A stretch of DNA of 20,738 bases from a virus, in IMG/VR virus record IMGVR_UViG_3300032020_000054, positions 1 through 20,738 of that record; one strand, 5' to 3'. The notes under the pieces are model-generated. The model was given only the letters and a program-made list of their open reading frames with translations. It had not been told where the DNA came from and ran no database searches. A program made the position numbers and the translations under genes. Positions 6,178 to 12,293 of the stretch are shown one piece after another (within the stretch, counting starts at the first letter, position 1; each line of letters starts with the position of its first letter).

Positions 6178-7164
6178 ATGGAAACAACAAGAGCGCTGAA
6201 ATTCGGAAGTGTCAAAACTCCGGTGGTCAAGTTTTACGATGCGAAGGAGGCTCACATTTCCGCCTATTTGTCGCAAGTCAGCAAGATGCTGAAAAACGAG
6301 GCATTCATCTGGGATCAGCTTTTTCCCAGATTTGCGGTAGTCAAGGACAAGGACAAGGTTCCGGTCTACCAGACTGAGCATTTAAAGAGGCTCATCACCG
6401 ATCGGGCGCCCAAAACCCAATCCAATATGGCGACAAGGCATCTGGGCACGGCGATAGAATACGAATGCACCGCTAAAGCCTTGCACGATCTTTGCGGAGA
6501 CGAGGAGAAGGTCAATGCCGATCCGCCCATTAAGCCAGAGGTCGACACGATGGAGTTCGTCACTAACCTGATCGAGCTGGACTTGGAGTTCAGGGCATAT
6601 GACTCCATCACCACCACGGGCAATTATGCCTCCTCAAGCCATTACAGGACGCTTGTGGCAGGCGAGCAGTGGGACGACTTTGTGAATTCCGATCCGCTGG
6701 CAAATATCGAGACGGCGAAGATTCAGATTTACAACGCCTGCGGAAAAAAGGCTAACAGGATAATGCTGCCTTATAAAGTCGCCACCAAAATCTGCCGCCA
6801 TCCCGACATTCTGGAATTGAGGAAATATACCGATCCCAATCTTCTGACTGCGGGCGGACTTCCGCCTGTCCTTCAAAACCTTCGAGTTGTGGAAGCAGAC
6901 GCCATTTATGACACCGCCATGCAAGGACAGACGGCCAACCTGTCTGGGTTATGGAGCGACTACGTATGGATCGGCTTCGTCAATCCAAGGATGGGTTTGA
7001 AGGACACCACCTGGGGAGTTTGCTTTGATCGGGGCGGAAGGATTGTCAGGACTTGGTATGAGCAGAAGGTGAAAGCCACCTGGATCGAGGTCGAAGAGCA
7101 AGGATTGGATTTGAAAATCTTCGACAACCGGTGCGGCTATCTGCTCATAGACGTCTTGTCCTAA
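6178..7164 (+). CDS. Major capsid protein
   Basis: This is the shell subunit, 328 residues, in the usual size range for HK97-fold coat proteins. It follows protease/scaffold and decoration genes and precedes the connector genes. Recognisable stretches are an early P-rich segment (KTPVVKFYDAKE), a conserved-looking TRHLGTAIEYECTAKA, an RIMLPYKVATKICRHPDI segment in the usual spine-helix area, and a C-terminal DTTWGVCFDRGGRIVRTWYE beta region like other Mu-type coat proteins. AAAAGGAGAAG precedes the ATG. Codon usage is GC-rich and regular, as expected for the most highly made protein. The call rests mainly on position and size. Confidence 0.85.
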   Translation: METTRALKFGSVKTPVVKFYDAKEAHISAYLSQVSKMLKNEAFIWDQLFPRFAVVKDKDKVPVYQTEHLKRLITDRAPKTQSNMATRHLGTAIEYECTAKALHDLCGDEEKVNADPPIKPEVDTMEFVTNLIELDLEFRAYDSITTTGNYASSSHYRTLVAGEQWDDFVNSDPLANIETAKIQIYNACGKKANRIMLPYKVATKICRHPDILELRKYTDPNLLTAGGLPPVLQNLRVVEADAIYDTAMQGQTANLSGLWSDYVWIGFVNPRMGLKDTTWGVCFDRGGRIVRTWYEQKVKATWIEVEEQGLDLKIFDNRCGYLLIDVLS

Positions 7165-7192
7165 AAGATCAACTTAAAAGGAGATTAAAAAA

Positions 7193-7663
7193 ATGAAGAG
7201 ATTATTTTTCTTGGCGGGATTTCTTGCGGTGGCGCTTTTGCCCTGCCTATGCTTTTCCCAGCAAAAGGTCAATGTGCATATTTGGGATATTGCCGATTTG
7301 GCGGAGGACAGTAGCGGTTCTACCACTTGGCTGATAAAGGGACCGGACAGTGATACGAGTGCGAAGATCATTGTCGGCGCATATACGACAGTTGCACATG
7401 CTTTAAGAATTAGGGGAGCATTCGCAACAGGGACAGATTCCCTCTCACTCAAAGCGGTGATGGAGGTTTCACTTGACGGCACTTATTGGGCTCGTTACGA
7501 TTCAGTTGCCGCTATCACGACAGTCATGGGAGTGGATTCGGTCTATGTCAAAAAATGGACGCTTCCCCCGACCTATAAAGCACGATTGATATTGACAGGC
7601 AACGCCGCCCATGATGTGGGCGGAGGCGTGAACATTTACATTAAGACCATGAGGCAACAGTAA
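7193..7663 (+). CDS. Signal-peptide-bearing beta-rich protein inside the head operon
   Basis: The N-terminus is a typical export signal: MKR, then a hydrophobic core LFFLAGFLAVALLPCLC, then CFSQQ, where signal peptidase I could cut after Ser or Gln. The cysteines do not fit a lipobox because Pro, not Ala/Gly/Ser, precedes the first. The mature part of about 130 residues is rich in alternating beta patterns (ALRIRGAFATGTDSLSLK, VMEVSLDGTYWARYDS) and has no cysteines. AAAAGGAG precedes the ATG, and the gene sits tightly between the major capsid and connector genes, so it must be made late in large amounts. Phage structural proteins normally have no export signal. A host-surface or periplasmic role is inferred; the family is not recognised. 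Confidence 0.75.
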   Translation: MKRLFFLAGFLAVALLPCLCFSQQKVNVHIWDIADLAEDSSGSTTWLIKGPDSDTSAKIIVGAYTTVAHALRIRGAFATGTDSLSLKAVMEVSLDGTYWARYDSVAAITTVMGVDSVYVKKWTLPPTYKARLILTGNAAHDVGGGVNIYIKTMRQQ

Positions 7664-7666
7664 ACT

Positions 7667-8140
7667 ATGGCAGATTGGATTTCGATAGGCGATGTCAAGA
7701 CCAGGCTGGGCGTGGCGGAGACCGCCAAGGGCTATACGGACACGGACATAACCTCCCGGATCGCCAGGGCGCAGAATCGGATCAAATCCAAACTGCAGTC
7801 TGTTTTTGACCTTGACACAATAGACGGTTGGGACGGAACGACCGCTCCGCCGGAGATCAGGGAATGGGCGAAGGACTTGGCGGCGGCATATGTCCTGAGC
7901 GACTACGGCGGACAGCCATTGGCGGACAGATCTACCCAGGCGGGATCGCTCTGGCGGATAGTGGAAGACGACCTTGAGGCGGTCAGGCTGGGGAAGATGC
8001 AGATAGTCGACACGTCCAATGCAAGTGTGGAGCCGGTGGTGGACTTGGTCTCAAGCACCACGCAAAGTCGAACTCCTGTCTATAGCATGAACCATCCTTC
8101 CGATTCGAATCATGGAGATGGCACCCTGGATGAGCTATGA
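7667..8140 (+). CDS. Head-tail connector protein (gp6 / Mu gp36 type)
   Basis: This 157-residue mostly helical protein begins WISIGDVKTRLGV and continues with DITSRIARAQNRIKSKL and APPEIREWAKDLAAAYVLSDYGG. That pattern (short N-terminal helix, amphipathic helix, then the IREWAKDLAAAY helix) is typical of adaptor proteins that bind under the portal. The gene starts 3 bases after the preceding stop and ends in an ATGA overlap with the next gene, in the correct place for the first connector gene. The last 35 residues are low-complexity and polar (SSTTQSRTPVYS). Confidence 0.75.
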   Translation: MADWISIGDVKTRLGVAETAKGYTDTDITSRIARAQNRIKSKLQSVFDLDTIDGWDGTTAPPEIREWAKDLAAAYVLSDYGGQPLADRSTQAGSLWRIVEDDLEAVRLGKMQIVDTSNASVEPVVDLVSSTTQSRTPVYSMNHPSDSNHGDGTLDEL

Positions 8141-8643
8141 TAGTCAGATTCACCAGAAAGCATAATCGGACGACAAAAGACATCTTCGGCGAGAAGTTTC
8201 AGCAGAAGTTGAAAATGCAGTTGCAGGGCGCCACTCAGAAGATCGCCCACTACTGCAAGCACAACCACACCTGGCAGAACAGGACTGGAGCGCTGGAGGA
8301 GTCGATCAACTTCACTCCTCCAGTGCTTAAAGGAAACATGTGGACTTCGACTGTGTTCGCCGGCGGATGGGCTAAGGTGAAATATGCTTTTTCTGGAAAA
8401 GCATGGGCATGGAGAGTCTACGGTGAATCAAAGGTGTTGGATTATCGCAAGCGAAATATCGGATATTCGAGAGGGCAAAGATTCGCATTCAAAAGAGGCA
8501 TGGGTCGGCTGGTGAACTACGCCCATTGGGTAGAGAAGAAGGGCTATCCTGTTTTGATACAGGGTATTGAAAAATACCGTCCTTTGCTTACGAGGATTTT
8601 TGCAGGTAACCTGAAGATCGAGAAGATAGGTCTGGGCAAATGA
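8137..8643 (+). CDS. Tail completion / head-closure protein, HK97 gp10-like
   Basis: This is a basic 168-residue protein. The N-terminal part has QNRTGALEESINF, and the C-terminal part has VNYAHWVEKKGYPVLIQGIE. The TGAL-ES-I and YA-x-W-V-E-KK-G segments are typical of the HK97 gp10-like / Mu gpG-like family, which joins the tail to the finished head. It overlaps the previous gene by ATGA and the next by ATGAG, so the three are translationally coupled. A 13-base-pair hairpin lies within its coding region at 8290-8326. Confidence 0.75.
   Translation: MIVRFTRKHNRTTKDIFGEKFQQKLKMQLQGATQKIAHYCKHNHTWQNRTGALEESINFTPPVLKGNMWTSTVFAGGWAKVKYAFSGKAWAWRVYGESKVLDYRKRNIGYSRGQRFAFKRGMGRLVNYAHWVEKKGYPVLIQGIEKYRPLLTRIFAGNLKIEKIGLGK
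8290..8326 (+). repeat. Intragenic inverted repeat (13-bp stem, 11-base loop)
   Basis: GCGCTGGAGGAGT (8290-8302) can pair with ACTCCTCCAGTGC (8314-8326) over all 13 positions in RNA, with one G-U wobble. It encodes the segment around TGALEESINFTPPV of the tail completion protein. A stem this long and GC-rich is uncommon inside a gene and could slow ribosomes or mark an RNA processing site. It may simply be coincidence. Confidence 0.6.
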
Positions 8644-9098
8644 GCCATTACATAGACGAATACGCAGTCCTTTCGGCATTGAAGACAATCCTTGACGCTG
8701 ATTCGACACTGGACACGCTTCTGAACGTCAAAGGCGGAAGCTCGAAGGTGATCATAGGAATGGAGCGACCTGACATCTGCGCCATGCCCACCGTCCATCT
8801 ATCCTTTCTGACCCGCAATATTGATCCAGAAACCAAGATGAACAACGTGCTCTATCGGGTGACTTGGTTCGTGAGCGCCTATCCTGACAAGAAAGAGGAC
8901 ATAGACACTTTGACGAACATCGGCGAGCGGATTTACGACCTTCTTGACGATGTGCTCCCGACCGTGTCCGGGCACGGGGTCCAGGTCAATGTGGCGGAGT
9001 CGGGGGAAAGCTCGGCAGTAGACATAAAGGAGCCGGAGGGCAGACCGAACCATTTTCAGTCTTTGACCTTCAGGATGGTGGTCAAGAGAAACACATAG
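8640..9098 (+). CDS. Tail terminator-like protein
   Basis: This 152-residue protein starts in an ATGA overlap with the completion gene. The order connector, completion, then this gene just before the tube is the normal place of the protein that caps the tail tube (lambda gpU / DUF3168 / Mu gp37 type). The content fits: helix YAVLSALKTILDADSTL, a strand CAMPTVHLSFLTRN, then YRVTWFVSAYPDKKEDIDTL with a helix ERIYDLLDDVLP, and a final strand SLTFRMVVKRN. No single diagnostic motif is visible, so the call depends on position and fold pattern. Confidence 0.65.
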   Translation: MSHYIDEYAVLSALKTILDADSTLDTLLNVKGGSSKVIIGMERPDICAMPTVHLSFLTRNIDPETKMNNVLYRVTWFVSAYPDKKEDIDTLTNIGERIYDLLDDVLPTVSGHGVQVNVAESGESSAVDIKEPEGRPNHFQSLTFRMVVKRNT

Positions 9099-9109
9099 GA
9101 GGAGATGAG

Positions 9110-9598
9110 ATGCCGTTAAACAAGACATTGCTCTATTCGGGACCGGTATCATACATTTCGATTAATTCAGCCAATCCTAATATTTATTATACTTTGGATG
9201 GGGTCAATATATCATTCGACACTCAGTGGATGGATATAAGCGTGGATCAGATACCGGGCACGGCAATCAAAAAGAAACTTTCACATAAAATCATAGTCAG
9301 TTTTAAAGTTCCCGAATTGTCTGGTGTGCTACTCAAATTTGCCTTTGCTCAACCCGATGAGAGCCTTGTTGGAACTAATCTGGAAATCAGTAATAATACA
9401 CGTCCAACCGAAACACTTGATATCGTAATACCAACGGTTTCTGGAAGAGTGCGATTGTTTTCTTTTCTTAGGGCTTTTTGTTTGGGAGCGACAGAAATAA
9501 AATTTGGCAATGGCGAACAAACTGCGTGGGAATTAAAGTTTGAATGTTTATATGATATTTCATTGCTGGCTTATGGCGATGTAACGATAACTGCTTAA
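9110..9598 (+). CDS. Tail tube-like protein, first paralogue (AT-rich)
   Basis: This 162-residue protein shares a colinear framework with the next gene: LYSGPV near the start, DGV, an acidic-Asp pair before DQI-G, then K-L--K-IVS. Both are therefore taken as tube-type proteins from one duplication. This copy is clearly AT-rich; bases 9181-9240 are 33% G+C against 57% for 9721-9780 in the second copy, and it uses many A/T-ending codons. It may be a recently acquired or relaxed copy, for example a minor tube or tube-initiator protein. GGAGGAG precedes the ATG. Which of the two builds the main tube cannot be told from sequence. Confidence 0.65.
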   Translation: MPLNKTLLYSGPVSYISINSANPNIYYTLDGVNISFDTQWMDISVDQIPGTAIKKKLSHKIIVSFKVPELSGVLLKFAFAQPDESLVGTNLEISNNTRPTETLDIVIPTVSGRVRLFSFLRAFCLGATEIKFGNGEQTAWELKFECLYDISLLAYGDVTITA

Positions 9599-9618
9599 TA
9601 TATAAAGGAGGTTTTAAA

Positions 9619-10101
9619 ATGGCAGTAGACACTACGCAATTGTATTCGGGTCCGGTCACCTTCGTCAAGATCGGCGGGGTGGACATGGGGTCGACCTTCG
9701 ATGGCGTGGAGATTGCAAGGGAGGACGCCTTCGCCGATCTTCACTGCGATCAGATACTCGGCCCCGTAGTCAAGAACCTTACTTCAAGGAAATTTATAGT
9801 CTCCTTGAGGGGCGCCGAGCTTCAGCTTGGAAAGATAGAGAAACTTCTGGGACAAGAGGCCGGCAATCTCCAAAGCTCGTCATTAAAACTGAATGACGAC
9901 GAGCAAGGCTCGACCACGCTTGAGATCGTGCATCCTTGCCCGACTGGAGTGGGCAACAGGACGTGGAAATTCGATACCGTCTATAACGTGAGCGGAGGGG
10001 CGATAGCCTTCAAAAAAGACGGCACGCAGGCCGTGATCCCGACCACCTTCGACTGCCTGCCGGACACAAGTGGAAACTTTGGCTATGTCAAAGACGCCTA
10101 A
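9619..10101 (+). CDS. Tail tube-like protein, second paralogue
   Basis: This 160-residue protein has LYSGPVTFVKIGGVDMG at the start, then FDGVEIAREDAFADLHCDQI and KNLTSRKFIVSLRGAEL, lining up with its neighbour upstream. A C-terminal VYNVSGGAIAFKKDGTQAVI and TTFDCLPDTSGNFGYV resemble tube proteins of siphoviruses and myoviruses (beta-sandwich, final loop-strand). Its GC-rich regular codon use matches the capsid gene, so this is the likelier main tube subunit. AAAGGAGG lies upstream of the ATG. Its 3' end overlaps the glycosyltransferase start by 17 bases. Confidence 0.7.
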   Translation: MAVDTTQLYSGPVTFVKIGGVDMGSTFDGVEIAREDAFADLHCDQILGPVVKNLTSRKFIVSLRGAELQLGKIEKLLGQEAGNLQSSSLKLNDDEQGSTTLEIVHPCPTGVGNRTWKFDTVYNVSGGAIAFKKDGTQAVIPTTFDCLPDTSGNFGYVKDA

Positions 10102-11074
10102 GGTTCTGTTTGAAAGCCACGCACGGGTCGGCGGCTACGGGAGTGCTTATCAGAATTTTATGCTTGAGCTTTTGAGGGGGGGCGTGGATTTGGTCGATCC
10201 CAATGAGGACAAGTCCGCCCTTGCGGATGTCCATGTCTATCTTGGACAGCCCGACCGCAGATGGCAAAACGAATGGAAGCGAAGAGGGAAAGCCTTCGGC
10301 GTCTTCACCATGTTTGAGACGGAATTGCTCCCGCCGACCTGGGCGCAGGACATAAACGATATTTGCGACTTTGTGATCGTGCCCTCAAGATGGTGCAAGG
10401 AGATATTTGAGAGGAACAAGGTTGGGAAGCCTGTCTTTGTCGTTCCGCTCGGCGTGAATCCCTCGTCTTTCTTTTATCTGGAGCGTCCTGAAAGGGACAC
10501 TTTCACGGTCATCTGGCAGGGATTCCATGAGAAGGACAGGAAGGGATTCGCCATATTGGAAAAGGTCTTTGACGAGTTGGGTTTGCCAAATTCCTTGCTC
10601 ATCAAAAAGATCAGCCCCTTTTCTTTGTTTTCGCCGGTTCAATATGACTTGAGGCACAAGCATTGGGCTATCTGCAAGAACATGACACAGGCGGAGATGC
10701 TCATGCTATTGCGTCAAGCTGACCTTTCGGTCAATCCCACATCGGGAGAGGGATTCGGACTGATACCGCTTGAGCACATGGCTACGGGTTTGCCGGTGAT
10801 CGTCTCAGAGAACTCTGGATGCCTTGACTATCGGAATCCGCTTTACAACATCGGGATCGAATGCGAGGAGGGACTGAGCTGGTTCGGAGAGGATTTCGGA
10901 AAAATGATGGTGCCTTCTCCTGCCGAATTGAAAGCCAAAATCCAATGGACATATGATCACAAGGACGAGACAAGAGAAATGGGCAGGCGGGCTTCGGAAT
11001 GGGTGCGGAAGGAGTGGACTTACGAAAAAGCCACCCAAAAACTTTTGGAGGTAATAAATGGATTTGTCTCTTGA
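10085..11074 (+). CDS. Glycosyltransferase, GT4-like (GT-B fold)
   Basis: The enzyme should transfer a sugar from a nucleotide-sugar to an unknown acceptor. Counting from ATG 10085 (329 residues), the N-terminal acceptor half has RVGGYGSAYQNF (15-25) and CDFVIVPSRWCKEIF (94-108). The donor half has VVPLGVN (119-125) and the classic GT4 E-x7-E in SGEGFGLIPLEHMATGLPVI, with Glu 222 and Glu 230. A GTG five codons upstream (10070) is an alternative start. The gene begins inside the tail-tube gene and overlaps the methyltransferase by 17 bases, so it is made with the tail proteins. A virion protein such as the tube is the natural guess for acceptor; host envelope sugars or nucleotides are alternatives. 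Acceptor unknown; enzyme class firm. Confidence 0.9.
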   Translation: MSKTPKVLFESHARVGGYGSAYQNFMLELLRGGVDLVDPNEDKSALADVHVYLGQPDRRWQNEWKRRGKAFGVFTMFETELLPPTWAQDINDICDFVIVPSRWCKEIFERNKVGKPVFVVPLGVNPSSFFYLERPERDTFTVIWQGFHEKDRKGFAILEKVFDELGLPNSLLIKKISPFSLFSPVQYDLRHKHWAICKNMTQAEMLMLLRQADLSVNPTSGEGFGLIPLEHMATGLPVIVSENSGCLDYRNPLYNIGIECEEGLSWFGEDFGKMMVPSPAELKAKIQWTYDHKDETREMGRRASEWVRKEWTYEKATQKLLEVINGFVS

Positions 11075-11666
11075 GAAAAACAAAGAGATTCAAATCGATC
11101 ATTATCACAGATGTAAATCAATGCCAATTGATCCGCAACGACAAAAGTCCGATCAAAAAAGCTATGAAACACTGAAAGATTTCTTGCCGAAAGAAAAGGG
11201 CAAAGTGCTCGACCTGGGATGCGGCGAGGCGAATGCCTATCAGGTCTTGGCTGGACATGAATATTACGGACTGGATTGTTGTGAGGAAGCTCTTGAGGTA
11301 GCCAAGAAAAAAGTTGACGATCCCGATTGTTTAAGATTTGGCATGATCGAAGAGATTCCCTTTGAGAATGATTGTTTTGATATGGTATGGGCAAGGCATG
11401 TCTTGGAGCATTCTTGCGACATAGAAAAGACGCTGGATGAAATCATCCGAGTATTGAAGCCTGACGGATTGTTGATCTACGCCGTTCCCCAGGGGATTCA
11501 TGACGAGCCCGCCCACCGTTTCCAGACCGACAGGCAAGGATGGTTTGACCTTCTTTCCAAGAAATTCGGAATGCTCAAGGATGGCGTAAATGCAGACCCC
11601 GTGCTCTTAAACGAATATTACGGCGTTTGCCGAAACCAAAAACCAAAAGGAGGTTTTTATGAATGA
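11058..11666 (+). CDS. Class I SAM-dependent methyltransferase
   Basis: This 202-residue protein has the Rossmann methyltransferase core: motif I GKVLDLGCGEA (48-58), an Asp 73 at the end of strand 2 (YGLDCCEEALEVA), post-motif EIPFENDCFDMVWARHVLEH (99-118) and LKPDGLLIYAVP (133-144). It resembles the UbiE/methyltransferase-11 group that modifies small molecules or sugars rather than DNA; no DNA-methylase (D/N/S)PPY motif is present. TTGGAGG before its ATG lies in the end of the glycosyltransferase gene. The next gene's ribosome site AAAAGGAGG lies in its own end. The pairing suggests it methylates what the glycosyltransferase makes or attaches. Confidence 0.88.
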   Translation: MDLSLEKNKEIQIDHYHRCKSMPIDPQRQKSDQKSYETLKDFLPKEKGKVLDLGCGEANAYQVLAGHEYYGLDCCEEALEVAKKKVDDPDCLRFGMIEEIPFENDCFDMVWARHVLEHSCDIEKTLDEIIRVLKPDGLLIYAVPQGIHDEPAHRFQTDRQGWFDLLSKKFGMLKDGVNADPVLLNEYYGVCRNQKPKGGFYE

Positions 11667-12105
11667 ACCAAGCGAATTGTCGATCTTATGCGAGGATTCG
11701 ATAAGGGTGCACGTGGGAGAGGAGGAGGTCGAAGTGTTTCCGCCGACTTTGGCGAAGCTGAACGCCACCGTGCCTTTGTGGACGGCTTTGATAAAACACG
11801 GAGGCGAGAGGTTCGGCAAGCTCTCCGAATCGCCAAAAAAGGGCAAGGACAAGTCAGTAGAGCTTGACATAGGAGCGGTGCTCAAGGACATTTATGGATT
11901 CATAGATGATCTGCTTCCGATTGTGAAGGTTTACTTGGCTCCAAGAGGCAAGATCGATTCTAAGTTTACAGTGGATCAGTTGAGAGAAGGCTTGGACATA
12001 AGCGACATGAAGAAGATACTGAAATTCGTGCAGGTGGGTGATCTGCTAAAAAACGTGCTGAGCCCCGAGACGCCCCAGAAGGAGGCTCCGGGGGCTCTTG
12101 GGTAA
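11659..12105 (+). CDS. Tail assembly chaperone, G-type
   Basis: This 148-residue protein sits directly before the tape measure gene, the place of lambda G. It overlaps the methyltransferase gene by 8 bases and has AAAAGGAGG upstream. The sequence includes EEEVEVFPPTLAKLNATVPLW, a charged linker (KKGKDKSVELD) and helices IYGFIDDLLPIVKVYLA and MKKILKFVQVGDLLKN. The last of these ends exactly on a slippery site A AAA AAC. About 5% of ribosomes in lambda-type systems slip at such a place to make a longer GT form; the efficiency here is unknown. Both forms bind the tape measure and help the tube polymerise, and are absent from the finished virion. Confidence 0.8.
   Translation: MNEPSELSILCEDSIRVHVGEEEVEVFPPTLAKLNATVPLWTALIKHGGERFGKLSESPKKGKDKSVELDIGAVLKDIYGFIDDLLPIVKVYLAPRGKIDSKFTVDQLREGLDISDMKKILKFVQVGDLLKNVLSPETPQKEAPGALG
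12048..12097 (+). other. Programmed -1 ribosomal frameshift signal (A AAA AAC plus stem)
   Basis: The heptamer A AAA AAC (12048-12054) is in the correct phase relative to the G frame (codons AAA, AAC). Five bases further on, GAGCCCC (12060-12066) pairs perfectly with GGGGCTC (12091-12097). Spacing, phase and stem all fit a classical -1 signal. The -1 frame is open from 12042 to the TGA at 12291-12293, and reading through joins G to the T-type reading frame. Confidence 0.88.
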
Positions 12106-12113
12106 AGGTTATA

Positions 12114-12293
12114 ATGACGCTGATAGAGGCTACGGGCTGGAGCCTGCATTACATCACGCACGAGATCGGACTGCCGGCTTTGGTGATCCTCTTGACGGAA
12201 GAGGAAAAGGGCAAGCCGAAAGCCAAGGGGCTTCTTGCAAGCCCAAGCCTGAATAAGAAGGCGTTAGAAGAAATGGGACTGAAGGTGATGTGA
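12114..12293 (+). CDS. Tail assembly chaperone T-type extension (made as G-T fusion)
   Basis: The frame has no ribosome site at its first ATG (12114) but is open back to 12042, overlapping the end of the G gene in the -1 frame. Slippage at 12048-12054 would give 132 G residues plus 79 more, 211 in all. The part after the linker, ATGWSLHYITHEIGLPALVI, has the GWS-x-H-x-I pattern found at the start of many T-type chaperone domains. The stop overlaps the ATG of the tape measure gene (ATGTGATG), so termination and reinitiation are coupled. Confidence 0.82.
   Translation: MTLIEATGWSLHYITHEIGLPALVILLTEEEKGKPKAKGLLASPSLNKKALEEMGLKVM

Noticed and set aside
10085-11666. DNA hypermodification pathway for the glycosyltransferase and methyltransferase
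   Set aside because: No nucleotide-modifying enzymes are seen in the window and the methyltransferase lacks the DNA-methylase catalytic motif; the tail operon setting points to proteins or surface sugars.
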